Counted from the stretch's first letter, positions 7,412-14,752 are shown. The stretch: DNA of 40,063 nt from an uncultured Lachnospiraceae bacterium (GCA_934343915.1 CAKRIL010000027.1:1-40063); one strand, 5' to 3'. Numbers and translations are program-made. The notes: generated by a model not told the origin, from the letters alone.

Positions 7412-8617
7412 TTACTGTTTCTCCTCAATCCCAAGCAGCTTATAGAGCGTCGGCTCGAACGCGAACTCCTTCATAAGCGCATGCACCTCGTTGAGTGCAT
7501 TTTCCTTGACCGACTTCGGTGCAACCGGGCGGTACACGGCTCTTATCAGAATGTTCTTCGGCGTGTGGTCAAAATCAATGAACTCCAAAAGCTGCGTTCT
7601 GTAACCGCTGTATTCGAGAAGGTTCGCCCTGACCGCATCTGTCGCAAGTGCCGCGAATCGCTCCTTGATTATTCCGTAGCGTGACATAATAGGAAGCGTT
7701 GACGGCTTCATCTGCTTGTTGAGCTCATGCTGGCAGCACGGAACCGAAAATATCATCTTAGCCTTCCACTGAATTGCATTGAAGAGTGCAAAGTCCGTGG
7801 CGGTATCGCACGCGTGAAGCGTGATTACCATATCGACATCGAACGGAGCCTTATACCCGTTAATATCCCCCAGCTCAAAGTGAAGCTTATCATAATGATA
7901 TTTTTCCGCTGCCTTATTGCATTTCTCTATGACATCCGCCTTAAGGTCAAGCCCTATCATGTTGACCTCAAGTCCCATAACCTCAGTGAGATAGTAGTAC
8001 ACAACAAATGTCAGATACGACTTACCGCAGCCAAAATCAATGACATTGAGCTTCTTTACCTTAAGATTGGAAATCTCGTCATTTAGAATCTCGACAAACC
8101 GGTTAATCTGCTTGTACTTGTCGTACATTGAATTAACCACTCTTCCATCCTTGGTGAACACTCCCATGTCGACAAGCGGCTCTATGTTCATTCCCTCGCT
8201 CAGAATATAATTCTTTTTGCGGTTGTGACCGTTGCCAGCCATCATCCCACTTCCGGCTCCTGCCGTACCTGTGCCCGCTCCTGCTGCATGTATCGCCTCT
8301 GTCGCAAGCCTCTTCACCTTATAATTGCACTTGCCGTTCTTCGATATAAGTATGATGTGCTCCGCGTCTGCCGTCATAGCGTTGACCTGCCTGTAATGAC
8401 CGGCAATCAGCTCGGTGCATCTGCCCGCAAGCTCTTCCTTTTTAACATTCTCATGGAATACCTGCTTCTGCGTATACTTGGAAATCTGGCAGAAATCCTT
8501 CTTTCTCTCAACGACAAGCTTCTGATATTCCTCCGACTTGCCGGCAGGATTGCTAATTATTATCTTATTAAAATCCGTACCCAAAATTATTGATATATAC
8601 TGCTCCAATTCGTTCAT
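7412..8617 (-). CDS. Class I SAM-dependent methyltransferase (METTL25/Methyltransf_32-like)
   Basis: The 401-residue protein has a Rossmann methyltransferase core: motif I VIDFGCGKSYLTF near residue 195, the acidic strand MIGLDLKADV, and ITLHACDTATD followed by FSVPCCQHELN. The HACDTATD and PCCQHE motifs are those of the Methyltransf_32 group, whose members act on RNA or protein targets not well defined in bacteria. An N-terminal domain of about 110 residues precedes a Gly/Ala/Met-rich linker (about 111-130, AAGAGTGTAGAGSGMMAG), which is unusual in a bacterial enzyme. The ATG at 8617 has AGGA-type spacing and lies 16 bases after the stop of the phosphatase gene, so the two are cotranscribed. 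Confidence 0.85.
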   Translation of the reverse strand: MNELEQYISIILGTDFNKIIISNPAGKSEEYQKLVVERKKDFCQISKYTQKQVFHENVKKEELAGRCTELIAGHYRQVNAMTADAEHIILISKNGKCNYKVKRLATEAIHAAGAGTGTAGAGSGMMAGNGHNRKKNYILSEGMNIEPLVDMGVFTKDGRVVNSMYDKYKQINRFVEILNDEISNLKVKKLNVIDFGCGKSYLTFVVYYYLTEVMGLEVNMIGLDLKADVIEKCNKAAEKYHYDKLHFELGDINGYKAPFDVDMVITLHACDTATDFALFNAIQWKAKMIFSVPCCQHELNKQMKPSTLPIMSRYGIIKERFAALATDAVRANLLEYSGYRTQLLEFIDFDHTPKNILIRAVYRPVAPKSVKENALNEVHALMKEFAFEPTLYKLLGIEEKQ

Positions 8618-8633
8618 GCCTGTATCCTGTCCT

Positions 8634-9773
8634 CTAACATTCTATTAATATAAGCGGTATTGTCATCTCCGCCTCAGTAAGCCCCGCATGTGCTCCGATG
8701 AAGAAATCCGCTTCCTCCCTTGTATTATATATGCACAAATCTCCCGTCGCAACAGCAAGATAATCCCCTAACATATCTTGGAATGCAGGATGCTCTGCGC
8801 CCCTGCCGAACAGCTTCCTTTCCAATACCTCAGCCTTGGTAAAAAGCCTGAACTTATCGCTGAACCTTCTGTTAAATTCACTTACAAACTGCTCCTCCAT
8901 TCCCGGCTTTATGAAAAAGTTGAGTGCTCTCGGCTCAATCGACGGAAGCCTTGACAGGCACTCGCATATCTTAGGATAATCAATTAACGCCACGCCCTTC
9001 GTGTCTATGTGTCCGTGGTCTGCGGTCACAATCACAAGCGTGCCGTCGCCTTTCTTGGATTCATTTTTAACAGCCTTACTCGCGGAGATCCTCTCACACA
9101 GCTCTTTCACCTGCGCTTCAAGCTTCCCTAAAAGCTCCTTTGCGTCTTTTCCAAAGCAGCCCTTCTCATGCATAAGATGGTCAGGCTCCCTCCAATAGCT
9201 GTATATGTACTTGCGCCCCGGCTTCGCACAAAGCTTTGCGATTCTGTCACATATCTTCTCAAATGTATCAGGAAACGGCTCTAAAAAAGGCATTGCATTA
9301 TATGCCTGAATTCCCGGCCCTGCAAGTCTGTCGACTGCGCTCTCGTAGCCGCAGTATCTCCACGCGACATTATAATCCTCAGCCGGTTCATCGGTTCCTG
9401 TCTCTTTATTTAAAAATACCGTTACATTCTTGTCAATCTGCGGATAATAGCAGTCCCACCCGAGCCAGCCGTGCTCACATGGCTCCATCCCGCACTGTAT
9501 GGATGTCGTCGCTGCAACCGTCGTCGGCGGAAAGGTCGAACTTAAGGTTCCTGCAAGATGTGAAGCAAAATATCCGTCCTTTGACAAATCAGCGTCCATT
9601 ATATTCTTACCCATTCCGTCAAGCAGAATAACTACCACATTCTCATAGTTTCTGCCCTCCAAATGTCTGTCAAGCAGTTCCAAGGTTCTTCTGCCGGGTT
9701 CAAGTCCCATACTCTTCAGAACAGAATTGGGAATGCCCGCTATGCAGTTGTCGTAATCAGGATATTTTATCAT
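8634..9773 (-). CDS. Alkaline phosphatase superfamily protein (nucleotide pyrophosphatase/phosphodiesterase type)
   Basis: The 379-residue protein has the metal ligands and nucleophile of the alkaline-phosphatase fold: ILLDGMG (Asp52), FPPTTVAATTS (nucleophile Thr at about 84-85), YWREPDHLMH (Asp/His), TADHGHID (Asp, two His) and GAHAGLT (His). The Thr nucleophile places it with phosphodiesterases and pyrophosphatases rather than Ser-type alkaline phosphatases. There is no signal peptide, so it should act in the cytoplasm on a phosphodiester or nucleotide substrate that cannot be specified. GAGGTG precedes the ATG at 9773. It is the first gene of the operon continuing to the methyltransferase and nitroreductase; repeat element A ends about 100 bases upstream and may supply its -35 box. 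Confidence 0.85.
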   Translation of the reverse strand: MIKYPDYDNCIAGIPNSVLKSMGLEPGRRTLELLDRHLEGRNYENVVVILLDGMGKNIMDADLSKDGYFASHLAGTLSSTFPPTTVAATTSIQCGMEPCEHGWLGWDCYYPQIDKNVTVFLNKETGTDEPAEDYNVAWRYCGYESAVDRLAGPGIQAYNAMPFLEPFPDTFEKICDRIAKLCAKPGRKYIYSYWREPDHLMHEKGCFGKDAKELLGKLEAQVKELCERISASKAVKNESKKGDGTLVIVTADHGHIDTKGVALIDYPKICECLSRLPSIEPRALNFFIKPGMEEQFVSEFNRRFSDKFRLFTKAEVLERKLFGRGAEHPAFQDMLGDYLAVATGDLCIYNTREEADFFIGAHAGLTEAEMTIPLILIEC

Positions 9774-9856
9774 GTGCGCACCTCGCTTTCGTCCTCAATT
9801 ATAACACCAAGCAGCACTCTTTCCCACAAAAAGAATTGAATTTTCTCATTTTGTAC

Positions 9857-9886
9857 CTTATATTCTTTATAGGACTCATGTGTCAA
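9857..9886 (-). promoter_or_regulatory. Candidate promoter of the phosphatase operon; -35 inside element A tip
   Basis: On the minus strand TTGACA (9881-9886) and TATAAG (9857-9862) are 18 bases apart, with about 84 bases to the phosphatase ATG. The -35 box is part of the left terminal inverted repeat of element A; the -10 box is outside it. Confidence 0.45.
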
Positions 9887-10178
9887 AACATGCCGCTCTG
9901 ATTTTTATGTGTATATCATGTTATATTTATGCATATCACGACTTTTGGGAGAAGCTTAGTTATTCTTAGGACTCTGTTCACCATACAGCCACAGACGGCA
10001 TGGATGCCGGCTGAGTTGCAAACAGCCATGGAGGGCTGATTTTGCAACGGTGGCGAGAGTATAGAAAACTTTTACAGAGTCATTAGAATAACTTGCTTCG
10101 TACAACGGAGCTGATATGTATAAATATAATATTGATATACATATTAACGTTGTGAAAGCATGTTTTGACACATGAGTC
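9873..10178 (+). repeat. Structured repeat element, copy A (306 bp, terminal inverted repeats)
   Basis: The ends are a perfect 21-base inverted repeat (9873-9893 and 10158-10178). Inside, nested arms pair nearly continuously: P1 9922-9938 with 10112-10128 (one G-U pair), P2 9959-9966 with 10085-10092, P2' 9970-9977 with 10074-10081, and P2b 9988-9992 with 10050-10054. These enclose two hairpins: P3 9996-10009 with loop TGGA, and P4 10016-10047 with loop TGGA. Conserved unpaired blocks shared with copies B and C are CGACTTTTGGGAGAAGC and GCTTCGTACAACGGAGC. Orientation is taken from the wobble pairs. The element fills the gap between the phosphatase and AraC genes. An open frame on the opposite strand is not conserved in copy C. 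Confidence 0.85.
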
Positions 10179-10193
10179 TTCATAGGAAATAAT
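10165..10193 (+). promoter_or_regulatory. Candidate promoter of the AraC regulator; -35 inside element A tip
   Basis: TTGACA (10165-10170) in the right terminal repeat of element A and AATAAT (10188-10193) just outside it are 17 bases apart, about 40 bases upstream of the AraC-family start codon. Confidence 0.4.
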
Positions 10194-10233
10194 GTCACAT
10201 TTCAGCAGAAAAAAGTGAAAAGGGTTATATATT

Positions 10234-11013
10234 ATGAATTTTGAATTGAGTACGGGAATTGAATTTATGATGCACGGAACCTTCAGCGCGCCTGACAGCG
10301 AGTGGGTTCATATGAGCCGCCGAATGACGAGCTTCGAGCTCTTCTATGTGACAAGCGGAACTCTCTACATCTCGGATGATGACAACAATTACACCGTAAG
10401 GACGGGCGAGTATGTCATAACGCCTCCGTGTGAAAATCAGCACGGCTGGAAATCCTCCGGCTGCACCTTTTATTATTTTCACTGGTACGGCGACAGCCTG
10501 AGTGCCGGAAATTATCCCGCCTTCGGTCAGTACAAGGACATTGATACCATAGAAAAATATTACGCCCTGCTCTCCGACGAGAACCTCTCAAAGGAGATTT
10601 CCAATCATATCATGGCAATAATTCTGCTCGAGATTCAAAAGGGCGACAAAAATATGTCCTACGGAAACAACGCCGAATTATGCCGGAGAATTCTCTCCTA
10701 CATACAGCTTGCCCCTTGTGAGGAGCTCAAGGTCTCCACTATTGCCGCACATTTTAAGTACAACGAAAAATATCTCACACACTGTTTTACTCTCGAGACA
10801 GGTGAATCGTTAAAAAAGCATCTCAAGGCGGAAATGATAAAGCGTGCCAAGCATATTCTTGAATACACCGACACGCCAATATCCGATATAAGCGAGCAGC
10901 TCGGGTACAGTGACACCCACAGCTTCTCACATGTATTTAAAAATACGGTGATGCTCTCGCCCCGCGAATACCGAAGCAAGGTGCGTGGCGAACAAAGCCT
11001 GAAAATCAATTAA
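10234..11013 (+). CDS. AraC-family transcriptional regulator with cupin sensor domain
   Basis: The 259-residue protein has an N-terminal cupin-type ligand-binding domain (about residues 20-90: TSFELFYVTSGTLYI, then YVITPPCENQHGW) and a C-terminal pair of helix-turn-helix motifs. The first HTH is around VSTIAAHFKYNEKYLTHCF; the second is PISDISEQLGYSDTHSFSHVFK, followed by the family signature LSPREYRSK. Such proteins usually sense a sugar or aromatic ligand. No obvious target gene is adjacent on the plus strand: the gene downstream is convergent and overlaps it by 8 bases. The start at 10234 has AAAAGGG nine bases upstream. Its upstream region is element A. Confidence 0.9.
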   Translation: MNFELSTGIEFMMHGTFSAPDSEWVHMSRRMTSFELFYVTSGTLYISDDDNNYTVRTGEYVITPPCENQHGWKSSGCTFYYFHWYGDSLSAGNYPAFGQYKDIDTIEKYYALLSDENLSKEISNHIMAIILLEIQKGDKNMSYGNNAELCRRILSYIQLAPCEELKVSTIAAHFKYNEKYLTHCFTLETGESLKKHLKAEMIKRAKHILEYTDTPISDISEQLGYSDTHSFSHVFKNTVMLSPREYRSKVRGEQSLKIN

Positions 11014-11932
11014 GGAAATTCTGAATAATTACGCTCTCAGCTTCCTCCTCGGTGAGTCCGAGCGTGCGGAGCTTAATGAGCTGTTCGTCATTGATTCTGC
11101 CGATTGCAGCCTCATGAATTATCGCCGCGTCGATATTTTTTGCCCTGATTTCAGGAATTGAACCAACCTCGGCATTGTCCATGATAATCGAGTCGCACTG
11201 TATATGCGCGTGGCACTTGGCATTGCCGACCGCTCTCGGGTGGAAGGTCTGAACCGACTTGCCCTTGCCAACCGACCTTGATACTATCTGAGCGGAGCTC
11301 TCATCTCCATTAAGCTGAACCTCAATATCCGATTCCGCGGTCTGCTCTCCCTCGGTCATAAGACGCTCGGTAACATAGAGCTTGGCATTCTTCGCAAGTT
11401 CAACATTGGTCTCTCTTATAGTTGAATCCACACCCTTTATCTGTGCAGTATCAAGTGTGAACACTGAGTTCTCCCCCACAAAAATATTGGTGACTGGATT
11501 TAACACTCTTGCACCGCTTCCGTTTCCCTCACCGTAGTGCTTCTCCTCGTAGCGCACATTCGCATTCCTGCCGACATGGAAGGTATGAACTCCGTCATGT
11601 CTGCTCTCGTTGCATCCGCTGTTATGGATTCCGCAGCCCGCAATTATCGCCACGTCCGCGCCGTCCTCAATGTAAAAATCATTGTACACCAAGTCCTTCA
11701 TTCCCGACACGCTCACAACAACCGGAATGTACACTGCCTCACCCTTGGTTTTGCCGTCTATATATATATCAATTCCAGGCTTGTCAGCCTTCTTCTTAAT
11801 CTTAATATGTTCACTGTCACCATGACAGATTGAGGTTCCATTCTGTCTTAAATTGAATGCTCCGGTCTGACTGAACCTCTTGTCATTGATTACATCAAGC
11901 ACTTCCTGTGTAACACTATCAAGCTGTACCAT
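11006..11932 (-). CDS. SufB/SufD-family scaffold protein (minimal SUF/SMS type)
   Basis: The 308-residue protein is a single short SufB/SufD-type beta-helix protein, about two thirds the length of classical SufB. Visible family features are FYIEDGADVAIIAGCGIHNSG, HVGRNANVRYEEKHYGEG and the C-terminal EIRAKNIDAAIIHEAAIGRI, where the conserved Glu-x-His-Glu region lies. It should form a complex with the upstream SufC ATPase as a scaffold for iron-sulfur cluster assembly. No sufD, sufS or sufU gene follows, so this matches two-gene SufBC-only systems of anaerobes (called SMS in recent literature) rather than the five- or six-gene SUF operon. The start at 11932 is chosen because GGAGGG precedes it and because ATG overlaps the sufC stop (TAATG), implying translational coupling. 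Confidence 0.85.
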   Translation of the reverse strand: MVQLDSVTQEVLDVINDKRFSQTGAFNLRQNGTSICHGDSEHIKIKKKADKPGIDIYIDGKTKGEAVYIPVVVSVSGMKDLVYNDFYIEDGADVAIIAGCGIHNSGCNESRHDGVHTFHVGRNANVRYEEKHYGEGNGSGARVLNPVTNIFVGENSVFTLDTAQIKGVDSTIRETNVELAKNAKLYVTERLMTEGEQTAESDIEVQLNGDESSAQIVSRSVGKGKSVQTFHPRAVGNAKCHAHIQCDSIIMDNAEVGSIPEIRAKNIDAAIIHEAAIGRINDEQLIKLRTLGLTEEEAESVIIQNFLN

Positions 11933-12672
11933 TATGCTCTGCCCTCCACTCTTTCCATGCACTTATGGCATCTTCCGGTTCCTTCAAGATAAGGAAGTAC
12001 TTCCTCCCTTGTACCAATCTTCGTTATGGAACCATTGTCAATAATCATGATTCTGTCCGCCATATCGATGATTTTTTCCTGATGTGAGATTACTATAAGG
12101 CTCTGCTTCTTCTGCTTGTGAATCTCCTCGAATTTTCCGATAAGCATTGAAAAGCTCCACAAGTCAATGCCCGCCTCAGGCTCGTCAAATATACATAAAG
12201 AATGTTCCTTCGCAAGCACGGAGGCAATCTCTATTCTCTTCATCTCACCGCCTGAGAGTGTTCCGTCAACCTGACGATTGATATAATCCCTCGCACAAAG
12301 TCCGACATCCGTGAGCAGATTGCAGCACTCAGGCTCGGTAAGCTCCTTTCCCCCTGCAATCGCAAGAAGTCTTGCCACGGTCATTCCCTTGAATCTCGGT
12401 GGCTGCTGAAAGGCGTAGCCTATACCTGCATTCGCGCGATGGTTGATATCATACTCCGTGATATCCTCGCCGTTTAACTCTATCTTACCGCCATCCGCCC
12501 TCTCAATTCCCATAAGAGCCTTGGCAAGCGTCGACTTGCCGCCACCGTTAGGACCTGTTATAACTAACATCTCACCATCATACACATGAAATGACATATT
12601 ATTCAGGAGGCATTTTCTTTCCCCTGCATCATTCACACTCAATGTTAAATTCTCTACATTCAGCACCTTCAT
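11932..12672 (-). CDS. sufC: SufC-like Fe-S assembly ATPase
   Basis: The 246-residue ABC-type ATPase has Walker A GPNGGGKST (residues 40-48), the Q-loop FQQPPRFKGMTV typical of SufC, the signature LSGGEMKRIEI, Walker B LCIFDEPEAGID and the switch histidine in VISHQEK. It powers the SufB-like scaffold encoded immediately downstream (one-base overlap). The C-terminus adds CHKCMERVEGRA, a CxxC pair not found in the Escherichia coli protein as I know it, which could bind metal or pass on a cluster. The ATG at 12672 has AGAGG unusually close (about two bases), so initiation may be weak or helped by the purine-rich AAAGAAAC upstream. Confidence 0.88.
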   Translation of the reverse strand: MKVLNVENLTLSVNDAGERKCLLNNMSFHVYDGEMLVITGPNGGGKSTLAKALMGIERADGGKIELNGEDITEYDINHRANAGIGYAFQQPPRFKGMTVARLLAIAGGKELTEPECCNLLTDVGLCARDYINRQVDGTLSGGEMKRIEIASVLAKEHSLCIFDEPEAGIDLWSFSMLIGKFEEIHKQKKQSLIVISHQEKIIDMADRIMIIDNGSITKIGTREEVLPYLEGTGRCHKCMERVEGRA

Positions 12673-12731
12673 TACCTCTGTTTCTTTTTAGTCAGGCGGA
12701 TATTCCCACCCCGCCCGCTTCCTGAATATTA

Positions 12732-12761
12732 ATTAAAGTATTCCTTATTTTTTACTGCCAA
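12732..12761 (-). promoter_or_regulatory. Promoter of the sufC operon
   Basis: On the minus strand TTGGCA (12756-12761) and TTTAAT (12732-12737) are 18 bases apart, about 60 bases upstream of the sufC start. No IscR-type site was recognised. Confidence 0.45.
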
Positions 12762-12864
12762 TACATTCCATTGACTGTATATAAATATATATTTTATTTT
12801 GGTCTTTTTCAAGCCGTTCCGATGCTAATTTAGATAAGTTTAATTTTTAAAAAATATCTGAACA

Positions 12865-12895
12865 CAAAAAACCTGCCGGACATTCACCGACAGGT
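12865..12895 (-). terminator. Rho-independent terminator of the MetE-like gene
   Basis: On the minus strand the 9-base stem ACCTGTCGG / CCGGCAGGT (one G-U pair; 12887-12895 with 12871-12879) is followed directly by six T residues (12865-12870). It begins about 10 bases after the MetE-like stop codon. Confidence 0.85.
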
Positions 12896-12903
12896 CGTAA
12901 AAA

Positions 12904-14019
12904 TTATTTCCAAATTTCTTTTGCTACGCTCTTAACAAGCTCAAGTTTCGCCCACTGCTGCTCCTCCGTAAGTTTATTTCCAATCTCGCAGGATGCGAAG
13001 CCGCACTGAGGGCTGAGACAAATTCTTTCAAGCGGTATATATTTTGCCGCCTCATGGATTCTGTCAATCACCTTCTGCTTATCCTCAAGCTCAGGCTTCT
13101 TCGTCGTGATAAGCCCGAGCACAACCTTCTTATTGCCGTTTACATGTGAGAGAGGTTCAAATCCGCCGCTTCTCTCATCATCAAATTCAAGATAATATGC
13201 ATCAACATTCTCCTGCTCGAAAAGCACCTTTGCGACATCATCGTAGGCACCGCTGCTCGCATAGGTCGAATGGAAATTGCCGCGGCATACATGTGTAGCC
13301 ACCGTCATATCCTCCGGCACATCCTCAATCGCAAGATTATTGATTCTAACAAAAAGCTCCTGTACCTTCAAAAGTCCAGCCTCATCCGTGTCAAAGAACA
13401 GCTTCGCCATCGGGTCAACCAGCATTCCCCATGAACAGTCATCAAGCTGAAGATTCCGACAGCCTGCCTCATAGAGATCCGCAATGACCTTTTTGTAGCC
13501 GTCAGCAATATCCCGGACAAGCTCTTCATTATCAGAATAATACTTAGCAGTGTTCTCGGCCGCAAAAGGAAGTATCATCTGCTCAAGGAACTGCGCCGGA
13601 GCAGGAATCGTCTGCTTAGCCACCGTGTTCTCGTCCTCGAACTGCTTCACGAACTTAAAATGCTCCACGAACGGGTGCACCTTGCTCACGCCAACCTTTC
13701 CCGTCAAATATGTATCATCAATCATAGCCTGCTCGCCGTGGAAAGGTAATCCTGTCTCTGTCCTGGAATGACCTACACCGTCAAAGCCCCACATAAAGTC
13801 AAGATGCCAGGTCGCACGTCTGAACTCGCCGTCGGTTATTACATGATACCCTGCATTCTTCTGCTTTGCCACAAGCTCCATGATGCACTCGTCCTCCACC
13901 TGCTTAAGCTTTGCCGCATCTATCTTACCTGACTGAAAATCGGCTCTCGCCTCCTTTAAACGCGCCGGGCGCAAAAAACTGCCTACAAAATCATAACGGA
14001 ATGGGATATTCTTACTCAT
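12904..14019 (-). CDS. MetE-like (YxjG/YxjH type) cobalamin-independent methyltransferase
   Basis: The 371-residue protein corresponds to the C-terminal catalytic barrel of cobalamin-independent methionine synthase, about half the MetE length, as in Bacillus YxjG/YxjH. Visible features are the N-terminal YDFVGSFLRPARL, DGEFRRATWHLDF, the TIPAPAQF motif, IQLDDC-type strand (NLQLDDCSW), the zinc ligands in THVCRGNFHS and SPQCGFAS, and YYLEFDDERSGGFEPL between them. Zinc binds and activates a thiol substrate for methyl transfer; the methyl donor in these short forms may not be a folate. The start at 14019 has AGGAGG seven bases upstream. Neither a SAM riboswitch nor a T-box was found upstream; instead element B lies there. 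A LysR gene further upstream may regulate it. Confidence 0.9.
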   Translation of the reverse strand: MSKNIPFRYDFVGSFLRPARLKEARADFQSGKIDAAKLKQVEDECIMELVAKQKNAGYHVITDGEFRRATWHLDFMWGFDGVGHSRTETGLPFHGEQAMIDDTYLTGKVGVSKVHPFVEHFKFVKQFEDENTVAKQTIPAPAQFLEQMILPFAAENTAKYYSDNEELVRDIADGYKKVIADLYEAGCRNLQLDDCSWGMLVDPMAKLFFDTDEAGLLKVQELFVRINNLAIEDVPEDMTVATHVCRGNFHSTYASSGAYDDVAKVLFEQENVDAYYLEFDDERSGGFEPLSHVNGNKKVVLGLITTKKPELEDKQKVIDRIHEAAKYIPLERICLSPQCGFASCEIGNKLTEEQQWAKLELVKSVAKEIWK

Positions 14020-14081
14020 AATGTGCCTCCTGATATATTTTCACTATAATTTCAGAGTGAAATCGGGTAATTTATTCCCCC

Positions 14082-14316
14082 GATGTATGATTGGTTCCAG
14101 CCATGTGCAGCGGCTCCGTTGTACGAAGCAAGTTGTTCTAAGAACTCTGATAAGGTTATCAACTACGCCCGCCACCGATGCCAGCCGCCCATCCTTGGGC
14201 TGTGGCATCTATTCCGACATCCCTGTCGGAATTGGCTGGACTGTGAACCGCGTTCTAAGAACAACTAAGCTTCTCCCAAAAGTCGCACCGCACATGAATG
14301 TAAGCAATTATACATC
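14082..14316 (-). repeat. Structured repeat element, copy B (at least 235 bp, minus strand)
   Basis: This copy is inverted relative to A and C. On the minus strand it has the same order of conserved blocks, GCGACTTTTGGGAGAAGC then GCTTCGTACAACGGAGC. P1 pairs 14286-14296 with 14102-14112; the 11 bases differ almost entirely from those in A and C, and the two imperfect pairs are G-U and U-G when read on the minus strand. P3 (14211-14232) is a 9-base stem with loop GGGA; P4 (14178-14208) has outer stem ATGCCA/TGGCAT, inner stem GCCCA/TGGGC and loop AGGA. It lacks the TGTCAAAACA tip of the other copies; only short outer arms (GATGTAT / ATACATC) can be seen. It lies directly upstream of the MetE-like gene. 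Confidence 0.82.
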
Positions 14317-14445
14317 AATGAAGTTATGTGCTCCGCTTTAACCTCTGAATTTTATTGGTATTAATATATCAGTCGCATGGCTGATAGTAAAATATATCGT
14401 TCCTGCGTTTTGTGATAGTTTTAAACTATGATAGAGAGTAAAATA

Positions 14446-14734
14446 GAGTGTCAAAACAGGGGCATACTTCTATTGTATGATGAATTATATTTATCCATAT
14501 CACGACTTTTGGGAGAAGCTTAGATGTTCTTAGAACTTTGTTGATAACATAGCCGGAGTCGGCACGGATGCCGACTAAGATGCCATAGGTCATGGATGAC
14601 CGTTTGGCATCGTCGGCGAACGTCAGTGATATTTTTTAAAGTTCTTAGAATATCTTGCTTCGGACAATGGAGCTGATATGGATAAATACAATTCCATCAT
14701 ACATTAAAAGACGTAACCCCCTGTTTTGACACTC
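14446..14734 (+). repeat. Structured repeat element, copy C (289 bp, terminal inverted repeats)
   Basis: The ends are a 17-base inverted repeat (GAGTGTCAAAACAGGGG, 14446-14462 and 14718-14734) sharing TGTCAAAACA with copy A. P1 pairs 14478-14502 with 14673-14699; P2 GATGTTCT pairs with AGAATATC through one G-U; P2b is GCCG/CGGC (14552-14555, 14614-14617). P3 (14558-14575) is GTCGGCA/TGCCGAC with loop CGGA; P4 (14580-14610) has ATGCCA/TGGCAT outside, GGTCA/TGACC inside and loop TGGA. The conserved blocks are CGACTTTTGGGAGAAGC and a GCTTCGGACAATGGAGC variant. It ends 18 bases beyond the stop of the LysR gene, between that gene and element B. Confidence 0.85.
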
Positions 14735-14752
14735 ACCTCATTCCTCTCGTTT

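Noticed and set aside
9865..10185. CTTTATAG / CTTCATAG as a target-site duplication of element A
   Set aside because: One mismatch, overlap with the terminal repeat by one base, and no equivalent duplication at copies B or C.
9956..10198. Minus-strand open frame in element A and a similar plus-strand frame in element B (14083-14268), sharing peptides such as APLYEAS and SKNN/PKNN
   Set aside because: The similarity follows from the conserved nucleotide blocks. In copy C the same frame hits a stop after about 17 codons, no ribosome binding sites are present, and the changes conserve base pairing rather than amino acids.
14020..14100. SAM riboswitch or T-box upstream of the MetE-like gene
   Set aside because: Neither conserved core is present; the region is the end of element B and a short untranslated stretch.
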